A stretch of 64,000 bases of DNA. It comes from Streptomyces sp. R21 (GTDB lineage Bacteria; Actinomycetota; Actinomycetes; Streptomycetales; Streptomycetaceae). The DNA lies in NCBI RefSeq assembly GCF_041051975.1, contig NZ_CP163435.1, forward strand, positions 1,488,001 through 1,552,000, in the 5' to 3' direction. Both the position numbers and the translations under genes were made by a program. Position 1 is the stretch's first letter. Each line of letters starts with the position of its first letter. Shown piece by piece: positions 29,143 to 37,005 of this stretch. The notes beneath the pieces were generated by a model. The model was not told the origin of the DNA and ran no database searches. It saw only the letters and a list, made by a program, of their open reading frames with translations.

Positions 29143-29289
29143 GCCGTCCTCCAGGCGGTGGAAACGTCAGCCCTGGACTCCTCCCACGCGTACCCGGCGC
29201 CCGCACACCCACTCACCCCGCCGGGCCGCGCGTTACGCCGAGGAGCCCATCGGCCCCGTACCCCGGCTGCCGCCGCCGTCTCGGCACGC

Positions 29290-29634
29290 TCAGAAGCGCC
29301 CGGGGTGGGCGATCAGCCAGTCCTTCGCGGCCCCGAGCAGCGCCGGGTCGGCCGCCGGAGCCTCGTCGGGGTGGCGCGCCGCCCACTTCACGACGTACGG
29401 GCACAGCGGCGCGACCACGACGCCCTCGCGGGCGGCGATGCCGTACAGCTCGCGCGCGAGGGACCCGGCGATGCCCTTGCCCTCGTGCGCGGGCTCCACG
29501 ATCGTGTGCACGGGCACTAGGGCGCGCTCGGGATCCTCCAGGACGAAGTACTCGATGTGGCCGACGAGTTCGTCCCCGGCGAAGGCCTCCAGGCGGCCGC
29601 CCGCCCGGTCGTCGCGGATCTCGATGTCGCTCAT
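29290..29634 (-). CDS. GNAT-like N-acetyltransferase (YjdJ type)
   Basis: 114 aa, the short GNAT-like family. The acetyl-CoA loop is VEPAHEGKGIAGSLARE near residue 48, followed by the typical LCPYVVKWAARHPD tail. ATG 29634 has GGAG five bases ahead. Single gene; 53 bases after panD on the same strand. Substrate unknown. Confidence 0.88.
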   Translation of the reverse strand: MSDIEIRDDRAGGRLEAFAGDELVGHIEYFVLEDPERALVPVHTIVEPAHEGKGIAGSLARELYGIAAREGVVVAPLCPYVVKWAARHPDEAPAADPALLGAAKDWLIAHPGRF

Positions 29635-29687
29635 GGGCACTCCTCGGGTCCTCGGACCCTGCGGTCCTGGGGTTCCTCTGCTGAGGT

Positions 29688-30107
29688 TCAGACCGTGACG
29701 GCCTGCGGGCTGCGCTCCTGGTCCGAGCCCGGCACCGGCTCGGACGGATCGGCCCCGAGGGCCACGATCCGGTTGTCACGGTCCACGTGCACGACCCGCG
29801 GCCGCAGTGCCCGTGCCTCGGCGTCGGAGACCTGAGCGTAGCTGATGATGATCACCAGGTCCCCGGGGTGCACCAGGTGGGCCGCCGCCCCGTTGATCCC
29901 GACGACACCCGACCCGCGCTCACCCTCGATGACGTACGTCTCCAGGCGGGCGCCGTTGGTGATGTCGACGATGTGCACGAGCTCGCCGGGCAGCAGATCG
30001 GCGGCTTCGAGCAGCTCGGCGTCGATGGTGACGGATCCGACGTAGTGCAGATCGGCCTGAGTGACCGTCGCACGGTGGATCTTGGACTTGAACATCGTAC
30101 GAAACAT
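29688..30107 (-). CDS. panD: Aspartate 1-decarboxylase
   Basis: Converts L-aspartate to beta-alanine for pantothenate and CoA. 139 aa proenzyme; self-cleavage at Gly24-Ser25 (HYVGSVTID) creates the pyruvoyl group. [15 protein letters not shown] is the expected N-terminus. ATG 30107 with GGAGATT-type site. Possible operon with the following GNAT-like gene. Confidence 0.96.
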   Translation of the reverse strand: MFRTMFKSKIHRATVTQADLHYVGSVTIDAELLEAADLLPGELVHIVDITNGARLETYVIEGERGSGVVGINGAAAHLVHPGDLVIIISYAQVSDAEARALRPRVVHVDRDNRIVALGADPSEPVPGSDQERSPQAVTV

Positions 30108-30235
30108 GGAGAATCTCCTGATTTATCTGCTCCCTGCCTGCGTATTGCGGGTCAAGGGCGGTCTTCGGAGGCTACAACGATTCGCCTGTTCGGTCAGCGC
30201 TCGCAAGGTGTTCCAGGGCTCACACCGGCCCGTTG

Positions 30236-30260
30236 CGGGCAGGCGCGCAGAGCCTGCCCG
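30236..30260 (-). terminator. Terminator of the cobalamin importer operon
   Basis: Nine-base perfect stem (30236-30244 with 30252-30260), loop of seven, eight bases past the lipoprotein gene's stop. Confidence 0.7.
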
Positions 30261-30267
30261 TGTCCGG

Positions 30268-31272
30268 TCACTGTTCCTCGGCGGCCGTGCGCAGGTACGT
30301 CCCGAGGCGGGCGATGGCGGACGGGTTGCGGGGGCTTTCGACCAGGTCGACGTAGTCGAGGACGAAGATGCGCTTGTGCTTGATCGCGGAGACGTTCTTC
30401 AGGGGTGGGTAGGAGAGCAGGAACTTCTTCTTCTGTTCGGCGGTCACGTCTCCGTAGTCGCAGATGACGATGACGTCGGGGTCACGGTCGACGACGCTCT
30501 CCCAGCCGACCGTGGTCCAGGAGTCGTCGAGGTCGTGCATGACGTTGGTTCCGCCGGCCTTGCTGATGACCTCTTCGGGGGCGCCGTAGCGGCCGGAGGT
30601 GAAGGGCTGGTCCTGGCCGCTGTCGTAGAGGAAGACCTTGGGGCGGTCGGCGCCCGTGGGAGCCTTCGCCTGGACCTCGGCGATCTGCTTCTTGAAGCCG
30701 GCGATCAGCGTGGCCGCGCGCTTCTCGGCGCCGAACAGCTTCCCGAGGTTGGTGAGGTCGGTGTACAGGGCGTCCAGCGGCGGCATGATCCCGCGGGAGG
30801 TCTTCGTCCGGCCGTTGCGGCAGGACTCGGTGAGGATGTACGAGGGGATGCCGAGCTTCTTCAGGGCGTCGGGCGTGAAGCCGTTGTCGTCGCGGAAGCC
30901 GTAGTTCCAGCCGGCGAAGACGAAGTCGCCTTTCGCGTCGAGGACGTTCTCCTTGGTGAGCTGGTCCTTGGAGAGCCACTTGACCTTGTCGTAGTCGTCC
31001 TTCCAGGGCACATCGGTGAGGTCGCCCTTGTCGTCGGGCATGGCGAAGCCGGCCATGCGGTCCTCCAGGCCGAGGGCGAACATCAGCTCGGTGATGCCGA
31101 CATCGTTGGTGACCACGCGCTGCGGAACCTTGTAGGTGACCTTCCGGCCGCAGTTGGTGAGCGTGACGCCGGAGGAATCGGCGTCCGCCGAGGAGGGTTC
31201 GACCGTGGCGCCGCAGCCGGAGACGGCGGCGGTCGCGGCGAGGCAGAGGGCCGCGGCGAGCAGCTTGCGCAT
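30268..31272 (-). CDS. btuF: Cobalamin-type ABC binding lipoprotein
   Basis: 334 aa. Lipobox AVSGC at residues 16-20, then a TroA/BtuF-like two-lobe binding fold (QRVVTNDVGITELMFALGL, later VDRDPDVIVICDYG). Last gene of a permease, ATPase, lipoprotein operon. Sequence alone would allow iron-siderophore or cobalamin; the cobalamin riboswitch ahead of the operon decides for cobalamin or a cobinamide-type corrinoid. ATG 31272 overlaps no neighbour (8-base gap to the ATPase stop). Confidence 0.85.
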   Translation of the reverse strand: MRKLLAAALCLAATAAVSGCGATVEPSSADADSSGVTLTNCGRKVTYKVPQRVVTNDVGITELMFALGLEDRMAGFAMPDDKGDLTDVPWKDDYDKVKWLSKDQLTKENVLDAKGDFVFAGWNYGFRDDNGFTPDALKKLGIPSYILTESCRNGRTKTSRGIMPPLDALYTDLTNLGKLFGAEKRAATLIAGFKKQIAEVQAKAPTGADRPKVFLYDSGQDQPFTSGRYGAPEEVISKAGGTNVMHDLDDSWTTVGWESVVDRDPDVIVICDYGDVTAEQKKKFLLSYPPLKNVSAIKHKRIFVLDYVDLVESPRNPSAIARLGTYLRTAAEEQ

Positions 31273-31280
31273 GAGGGTCC

Positions 31281-32051
31281 TTAGGGCGTGGTGGGCGGGA
31301 GGAGGTCGAACAGGAGTTGGACGGCGCCGGTCTCGGGATGCCGAACGGGATGCGCGCGTACGCCGAACACCTCGGCGAGCAGGGCGGGTTGGAGCACGTC
31401 GTGCGGAGGTCCGGAGGCGACGATCCGGCCGCCGGAGATGACGTGGAGGAGATCGCAGTGCGCGGCGGCCAGGTTGAGGTCGTGCAGCGCGGCGAGGGCC
31501 GTCAGACCACTGGCCCGCACCAGGGACAACACGTCCAACTGGTGGGCGATGTCCAGGTGGTTGGTGGGTTCGTCGAGGACGAGAACCTTCGGCTGCTGGG
31601 CGAGCGCGCGGGCGATGAGGACGCGCTGCTTCTCACCACCGGACAGGGCGAGGAACCCGCGCTCGGCGAGGTGACCGACACCGGTGCGCCGCATGGCCTC
31701 GACGCAGATCTCCCCGTCGGACGCCGCCGTACGGCCGCGGTGCGGCAGCCTCCCCATGGCGACCACCTCGGCGACACTGAAGTCGAACTCGGCCGACGAC
31801 TCCTGCGGCAGTGCCGCCAGCACGCGCGCCGCGGCCCGGGCGTCCATGGCGTGCACGGCGTCGCCGTCGAGGCGCACCACACCCGCGACCGGACGCAGGG
31901 CGCGGTACACGCAGCGCAACAGCGTCGACTTTCCGCTGCCGTTGGGGCCGACGAGTCCGACGAACGCGCCACTGTCCACGGAGAGTCGGATGTCGTCCAC
32001 GATCCGGTTCCCGGCGGCCTCGACCGTGACACCCTCGATGTCGAGTCTCAT
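31281..32051 (-). CDS. btuD: Cobalamin-type ABC ATPase
   Basis: 256 aa FecE/BtuD-like nucleotide-binding protein. Walker A GPNGSGKST near residue 33, Q-loop LPQESSAEF, signature LSGGEKQR, Walker B VLVLDEPTNHLD and H-loop LHDLN are intact. ATG 32051 lies two bases from the permease stop (32054). The longer upstream frame overlaps the permease and is discarded. Confidence 0.9.
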   Translation of the reverse strand: MRLDIEGVTVEAAGNRIVDDIRLSVDSGAFVGLVGPNGSGKSTLLRCVYRALRPVAGVVRLDGDAVHAMDARAAARVLAALPQESSAEFDFSVAEVVAMGRLPHRGRTAASDGEICVEAMRRTGVGHLAERGFLALSGGEKQRVLIARALAQQPKVLVLDEPTNHLDIAHQLDVLSLVRASGLTALAALHDLNLAAAHCDLLHVISGGRIVASGPPHDVLQPALLAEVFGVRAHPVRHPETGAVQLLFDLLPPTTP

Positions 32052-32053
32052 GG

Positions 32054-33109
32054 TCAGCGCCCCCCGAACGCGTAGCCGCCGCGTCGCATGAGCAGCAGGA
32101 AGGCGGGCACCCCGACGACGGCCGTGATCACCCCGACCGGTAGTTCGGCGGGCGCGAGCAGGAGGCGGGACAGTACGTCGGCCCACACCAGCAGCACGGC
32201 CCCAGCGAGCGGGGCCACGGCCAGCACCCGCCGGTGGTCCGCGCCGACGAGCATCCGTACGACGTGCGGCACCATCAGCCCGACGAACCCGATGGCTCCG
32301 CTGACCGCGACCACCGTCCCGGTCACGGCGGCGGTGACGAGGAACAACTCCCGCCGCAGCCGCTCCGGTCGGACCCCGAGCGCGGCGGAGGTCTCATCCC
32401 CCATCGCCAGCGCGTTCAGGGTCTCGGCCCGCCACCGCAGCCACACCCACCCCGCCGTCACGGTCACCGCGGCGAGCGGCACCTGGGCCCAGGTCGCCCC
32501 GCCCAGGCTGCCGAGCAGCCACATCATCGCCGAGCGGGCCGCCTCACCCCGTGCCGCGCCGAACACCATGACGGTGGTGACCGCCTCGAAGCCGTACGCC
32601 ATCGCCGTCCCGGTGAGGATCAGCCTCAGTGGGGTGAGCCCCTGCGGGGAGCGGGCCGCCGCGTACACCAGCGCCATGGCCGCGAGCGCCGAGCCGAACG
32701 CCGACACCGACAGCGCCCACACCCCGAGCCCCGCGAACGCCCCCAGCAGAATGACGGCGTTGGCGCCCACCGCCGCGCCGGAGGAGATGCCGAGCACGAA
32801 GGGATCGGCGAGCGCGTTGCGCACCATGGCCTGCACGGCCACGCCCACGGACGCGAGCCCCGCTCCGACCACTGCCCCGAGCGCGACCCTCGGCAGCCGG
32901 ATCTCCCAGACGATGGTGTACGCGGCGACGTCACCGGCGTGCACGGTGCCACCGGTCAACCCGGCCCACAGGAACCGGAAGACGTCTCCCCACCCGATCC
33001 CGGCGGCCCCGAGACCGACCCCGCACACCAGTGAGGCGAGGAGCACCAGCCCGAGGCCGACTGCCAACGGTGCTACGGATATTCGGCGGGCGGTGGTACT
33101 TCGGCTCAC
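32054..33109 (-). CDS. btuC: Cobalamin-type ABC permease (FecCD family)
   Basis: 351 aa with nine to ten membrane segments; FecCD family blocks IRLPRVALGAVVGAGLASVG near residue 72 and GLMVPHVVRMLVGADHRR near 270 are clear. GTG 33109 chosen: further upstream the frame encodes the riboswitch, not protein. AGGA precedes at 10 bases. First gene of the operon under the cobalamin riboswitch. Confidence 0.9.
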   Translation of the reverse strand: MSRSTTARRISVAPLAVGLGLVLLASLVCGVGLGAAGIGWGDVFRFLWAGLTGGTVHAGDVAAYTIVWEIRLPRVALGAVVGAGLASVGVAVQAMVRNALADPFVLGISSGAAVGANAVILLGAFAGLGVWALSVSAFGSALAAMALVYAAARSPQGLTPLRLILTGTAMAYGFEAVTTVMVFGAARGEAARSAMMWLLGSLGGATWAQVPLAAVTVTAGWVWLRWRAETLNALAMGDETSAALGVRPERLRRELFLVTAAVTGTVVAVSGAIGFVGLMVPHVVRMLVGADHRRVLAVAPLAGAVLLVWADVLSRLLLAPAELPVGVITAVVGVPAFLLLMRRGGYAFGGR

Positions 33110-33185
33110 GATCGGGCGGTCCTTCGCGTGGGGCCGCCTGGCGCAGTCGGAGCAGCCCGTACGGCCGGGCCCGGCCGCGCGGTCC

Positions 33186-33321
33186 CCTCTCGCAGTCCTC
33201 GGCGAGCAGTCAACGGGTCGCACCACCCACGGGCGATCGGGCTCACGCGACGAACCAGAGGTCGCCACGCACACCGTTGCGGGTCAGCGCCGGACTCTCA
33301 CCGGACTTCCCCCACGAGAGG
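33186..33321 (-). ncRNA. Cobalamin riboswitch
   Basis: Read on the minus strand, the conserved core is present: GGGGGAAGTCCGGTGAGAGT, then CCGGCGCTGACCCGCAACGG and the B12-box-like GAGCCCGATCGCC. The closing helix P1 is CCTCTCG (33321-33315) paired with CGAGAGG (33192-33186). It ends about 75 bases before the permease start. It should shut the operon when cobalamin is ample. Confidence 0.88.
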
Positions 33322-33371
33322 CGCGGGCAGCCTAACAAAGCCGAGCGGTATCCGTCGGGCGAGACCGCTCA

Positions 33372-33401
33372 GCTCCGGGCGCGTGTACACGCGCCCGGAG
33401 C
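33372..33401. repeat. Perfect 30-base palindrome
   Basis: Bases 33372-33386 are exactly complementary to 33387-33401, with no spacer. It lies between the divergent cobalamin and family-5 transporter units, just upstream of the riboswitch. It could be an operator, a cruciform or a transcription stop. Confidence 0.75.
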
Positions 33402-33609
33402 ACCGACGGCGCGGGCTCGCCCGGCGGGATGGGGCTGTGGCAGACGCTGGGCGAGGTCGTCCGCGACGAGCGGGAAGAGCGGGCGGTCGCGCCCGGCGGC
33501 AGCGGCATCGTGCGCTTCGAGATCCCTCTTGTTAAAACGAAAACCATGTTCATATGATGCGGGTCGACGTCGTCCACGAACCCGGCCCTGAAAAGACAGA
33601 ACGAGGACC
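33402..33609. other. Divergent gap ahead of family-5 transporter
   Basis: Contains a 42-codon + strand frame (ATG 33429 to stop 33557) with coding-like composition up to FEIPLV, resembling the last residues of a histidine-kinase ATPase; it has no clear ribosome site and may be a remnant. The final 80 bases are AT-rich and hold the Zur-like box. Confidence 0.4.
33538..33552. promoter_or_regulatory. Possible Zur box
   Basis: CGAAAACCATGTTCA agrees at 11 of 15 positions with the Streptomyces Zur-type TGAAAATNATTTTCA and at 11 of 15 with the clearer box at 47741. It sits 58 bases before the family-5 lipoprotein gene. Confidence 0.5.
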
Positions 33610-35115
33610 ATGAGATCTCCCCGCCTTCGGCTGACAGCCGGTCTGCTGCTCGCCCCGCTGCTCTCCGGCTGTTTCTCGGCCTCCGGCGACGACTCGTCCT
33701 CGGACTCCTCCGGCTCCGGTGAGGGCGGACGCCTGCGCGTGGCGCTCGCCTTCCCGCCTGCGGAGAACTACTCCCCGTACGGCCAGGACGCCTTTGCCCT
33801 CTCGCGGCTGGGTGTGGCCGAGGGGCTGACCCGGCTCGACGCCAACGGCACCGCGGTGCCCGCGCTCGCGGAGTCGTGGAGCAGCGAACAGGGCGGTAAG
33901 AGCTGGCTGTTCACTCTGCGGGACGCCAGGTTCCAGGACGGCACCGGCGTGACGGCGAAGGCCGTGGCCTCCGCTCTCACCCACGCCGTCGGGGCCGACC
34001 CTGCCCCTGCCGCCGTCTCGGGGGTGAAACTGACCGCCGAGGCCCTCGGCGACGACCAGGTCAAGGTGAGTACCGCCGACGCGGACCCGGTGCTGCCGCT
34101 GCGGCTGACCAACCCGAGCCTCTCGGTGTTCTCCGCCAAGGCGTACGGCCAGGACGGCAAGGTGAACCCGGTCGGCATGGCCACCGGCCCCTTCGAACTC
34201 ACCAGGATCACCGGCGACACGGCGGCCACCCTGGACCGCTTCGACGACTACTGGGGCGGGCGCGCCCAGGCGTCCGGCATCGACGCGAAGTTCGTCTCCG
34301 ACGGAGCCGCCCGCGCCAACGCCCTGCGCACCGGTGACGTGGACATCGCCGAGTCGATCCCCGTCGCACAGGTCGCCTCCCTGGACAAGAACACCGCCCA
34401 CGAGATCAACACCGCCCGGAACACCAGCCTGTATCTCAATACCCGGACGGGTGTCTTCAAGGACGCGAGGCTGCGGGCCGCCGCGCGCGAGGCGATCGAC
34501 ACCTCCGCCGTCGCCAAGGGCGTGTACGAGGGGTACGCCGAGCCAGCCAAGGGCCTCTACGGCCCCGCCCTGGCCTGGGCGTCCGGCAAGCGGACCGAGC
34601 CGACCGGCCGGGCGAAAGCCACGAGCCCCAAGGGCAAGAGCATCACCATCGCCACCTACGACGACCGGCCCGAGCTGCCGGAGACCGCCCAGGTGCTCCA
34701 GCAGCAGCTGGAGAAGGCCGGGTTCACGGTGAAGCTGGAGGTGCGCACGTACGCGCGGCTCGAAAGCGACCTGCTGGCCAAGAAGTTCGACGCGGCCGTC
34801 GTCTCCCGCAACATGATGCTCGACACCGGCGACCCCGTCACCGTCCTGGCCGGCGACTACACCTGCGACGGCTCCTACAACCTGTCGTTCCTGTGCGACA
34901 AGAACGTGGACAGGCTCGTCGCCACCGCCCGGGCCGAGTCCGATCCCGCCGAGCGGCAGGGCGCGGCGATGAAGGCGGAGGCCGCGATCCTCGGCTCCGA
35001 CGCGGTGATCCCCCTGGTTCACCTGAAGGTCGTCACGGGCATCGGTACGTCCGTCAAGGGCGCGCTCCTCGACCCGTACGAGCGTGGCTTCGTCGGCACC
35101 GGGACCCGGCGCTGA
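33610..35115 (+). CDS. Family-5 ABC binding lipoprotein (Opp/Dpp/Nik/Cnt type)
   Basis: 501 aa. Signal peptide with lipobox LLSGC at 16-20 and a Ser/Gly linker; mature part has the family-5 fold (VALAFPPAENYSPYGQD, later GPFELTR and DAAVVSRNMM). Members bind oligopeptides, nickel or metal-metallophore complexes. It starts an operon with a fused permease and an MFS exporter. The Zur-like box ahead and the exporter favour a metallophore role, but this is inference. GAGGACC precedes ATG 33610. No matching ATPase gene follows. Confidence 0.85.
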   Translation: MRSPRLRLTAGLLLAPLLSGCFSASGDDSSSDSSGSGEGGRLRVALAFPPAENYSPYGQDAFALSRLGVAEGLTRLDANGTAVPALAESWSSEQGGKSWLFTLRDARFQDGTGVTAKAVASALTHAVGADPAPAAVSGVKLTAEALGDDQVKVSTADADPVLPLRLTNPSLSVFSAKAYGQDGKVNPVGMATGPFELTRITGDTAATLDRFDDYWGGRAQASGIDAKFVSDGAARANALRTGDVDIAESIPVAQVASLDKNTAHEINTARNTSLYLNTRTGVFKDARLRAAAREAIDTSAVAKGVYEGYAEPAKGLYGPALAWASGKRTEPTGRAKATSPKGKSITIATYDDRPELPETAQVLQQQLEKAGFTVKLEVRTYARLESDLLAKKFDAAVVSRNMMLDTGDPVTVLAGDYTCDGSYNLSFLCDKNVDRLVATARAESDPAERQGAAMKAEAAILGSDAVIPLVHLKVVTGIGTSVKGALLDPYERGFVGTGTRR

Positions 35116-36998
35116 AGCCCGCGGCCTCACCCGGGAGAACCCGAGTTGGCGCCGTCCTGCGCGGCTTCGCGCGAGGCGGCCTCACGCTGCTGTGGCGGGC
35201 GACGCTCACGTCCGCCCTGGTGTGCGCGATCGGTCTGCTGCCGTGGCTGTCGCGCACCGACCCGGCGCTGACCGTACTGAAGGCCCGCTCGGCCGAGCGG
35301 GCCCCGAGCCCCGGGACACTGCGCGCCATCCGGGACCAACTCGGCCTGGACAACGGCCCGTTGGTCCTGCTCCGGCGTTGGCTGGGTGGGCTGTTGCGCG
35401 GGGACGCGGGCCGGTCATGGGTGTCGGACACCGCGGTGCTGCCCGCCGTCGGACAGGCCCTCGGGGTGTCTCTGTTGCTGATGGCGGGAGCCATCGTCGT
35501 CGCCATGGGCACGGCCGGGGTCGTGTGCGCGCGCACCCTGCGGCTCGGCTCCCGGCGGCGGCTCGGCGAGGGCGGCCCGGGCGGTACGGGGTCGGCGGTG
35601 CTGGCCGCGCTGCCCGAGTTCCTGGTCTCCTCCGTACTGGCGTCAGTGATCGGTGTACAGCTGGGCTGGCTGCCCGCGCTCGGCTGGTACGGCCCGCAGT
35701 GGATGATCCTGCCCTCGCTCGCCCTCGGCCTGCCCGCCGGGGCGGTGCTCGGACGGATGCTGGACGACCTGTTGCCCGCCGCCTTCGCCGAGCCGTGGGC
35801 GCTGGCCGCCGCCGCGCGTGGGGTGCCACCGGCGTCCGTGGCCCGGCAGGCGCTGCGCCGTTGCGTGCCCGGACTCCTGCCCAACGTGGGGCTGTTCGTG
35901 GTCGGCCTGACGGGCGGATCGGTCGCGGTCGAGCAGATCTTCGATATTCCGGGGCTCGGTCGGCTCACCCTGCGTGCCGCTGTCGCCCAGGACCTGCCCG
36001 TCCTGCAGGCCGGCACGCTCGCGCTCCTCGCCCTCGCGGCGGTGGCCGCCGTGCTGGCCCGGCTCGGGGTGCGGTGGCTGATCGGGCCCGGACTGCGCGA
36101 CGGCGCCCTGCACTCCCTGCACCGGCCGACCCCGCCGGCTCCGCGTGCCGTACCTCTCGGGTACGCGCTGCTGCTCGCCGCCGTCATCGGCCTCGGCCTG
36201 CCCCGCGACCCGCTCGCACTGGACACCACCGCCCGACTCCAAGCTCCCTCCTGGGGGCACCCGTTCGGCACCGACGCGCTCGGCCGGGACGTACTGGCCC
36301 GGATCGCGCACGGCTCACTCAGCACCCTGGGCATCGCCCTCTCGGTGAGCGCCGCGGCGCTGGTGACCGGCGTACTGCTGGGCCTGCTGCCACGTCTGTC
36401 CGGTCCTCTGGTCGACACCGTCAACGCCGTGCCGCCCGTGCTGGCCGCCCTCCTTGTCACCGGCGTCGCGGGCAGTGGCCCGTGGACGCCGGCGCTCGCC
36501 GTTGCCGTCGTCGCCTGGTCACCACTGGCCACCCACGCCTCCTCCCTCCTCCGACAGGAACGGGCGACCCTTCACCTGACCGCGACCCGCGCGCTCGGCG
36601 CCGGCCCCTGGTACCTCCTCCGGCACGAACTGCTCCCCGCCGTCCTGCGGCCCGTCGTCGGCCACGCCCTGCTCCGGTTGCCCGGCATCGCCCTGAGCCT
36701 GGCCGCGCTCGGCTTCCTCGGCCTGGGCTCCCAGCCGCCGTCCCCCGAGTGGGGCCTGCTGCTGTCCGAGAACCAGCCGTACGTCGAACGCGCCCCGTGG
36801 GCGGTCCTGGCCCCCGCCGCCGTCCTCGCCCTGCTCGGCGCGCTCGCGGTGACGACGGCGGGCGGGGTGCGACTGCCGCGGAGACCAAGGCAGCGGTCCG
36901 TACGGCCGATCGAGCCCGAACCGGCCGTGGGGCGGGCCGAGTCGCTCCGGCCCGCCGTCCTGACCTCCTCCCCCGCCGACACCCCCTCACGGACTTGA
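35112..36998 (+). CDS. Fused DppB-DppC type ABC permease
   Basis: About 628 aa containing two complete permeases: residues 1-320 (DppB-like, with AAARGVPPASVARQ loop) and 340-600 (DppC-like, with TRALGAGPWYLLRHELLP loop and LGFLGLGSQPPSPEWG). About twelve membrane segments. The start is unusual: between the previous stop and the middle of the first membrane helix there is no ATG, GTG or TTG in frame; the best candidate is CTG at 35112, whose TGA overlap with the previous stop (CTGA) suggests coupling. GTG 35220 would cut the first helix. The C-terminal 40 residues are cytoplasmic. Confidence 0.82.
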   Translation: MKPAASPGRTRVGAVLRGFARGGLTLLWRATLTSALVCAIGLLPWLSRTDPALTVLKARSAERAPSPGTLRAIRDQLGLDNGPLVLLRRWLGGLLRGDAGRSWVSDTAVLPAVGQALGVSLLLMAGAIVVAMGTAGVVCARTLRLGSRRRLGEGGPGGTGSAVLAALPEFLVSSVLASVIGVQLGWLPALGWYGPQWMILPSLALGLPAGAVLGRMLDDLLPAAFAEPWALAAAARGVPPASVARQALRRCVPGLLPNVGLFVVGLTGGSVAVEQIFDIPGLGRLTLRAAVAQDLPVLQAGTLALLALAAVAAVLARLGVRWLIGPGLRDGALHSLHRPTPPAPRAVPLGYALLLAAVIGLGLPRDPLALDTTARLQAPSWGHPFGTDALGRDVLARIAHGSLSTLGIALSVSAAALVTGVLLGLLPRLSGPLVDTVNAVPPVLAALLVTGVAGSGPWTPALAVAVVAWSPLATHASSLLRQERATLHLTATRALGAGPWYLLRHELLPAVLRPVVGHALLRLPGIALSLAALGFLGLGSQPPSPEWGLLLSENQPYVERAPWAVLAPAAVLALLGALAVTTAGGVRLPRRPRQRSVRPIEPEPAVGRAESLRPAVLTSSPADTPSRT

Positions 36999-37005
36999 TT
37001 CCCCG

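Noticed and set aside
33377..33420. GNAT-like peptide VYTRPEHRRRGLARR
   Set aside because: The similarity is produced by the perfect palindrome at 33372-33401; the rest of the frame has no acetyltransferase sequence.
34893..35111. Upstream extension of the fused permease
   Set aside because: Overlaps the lipoprotein gene in another frame; Arg/Gly-rich shadow sequence.
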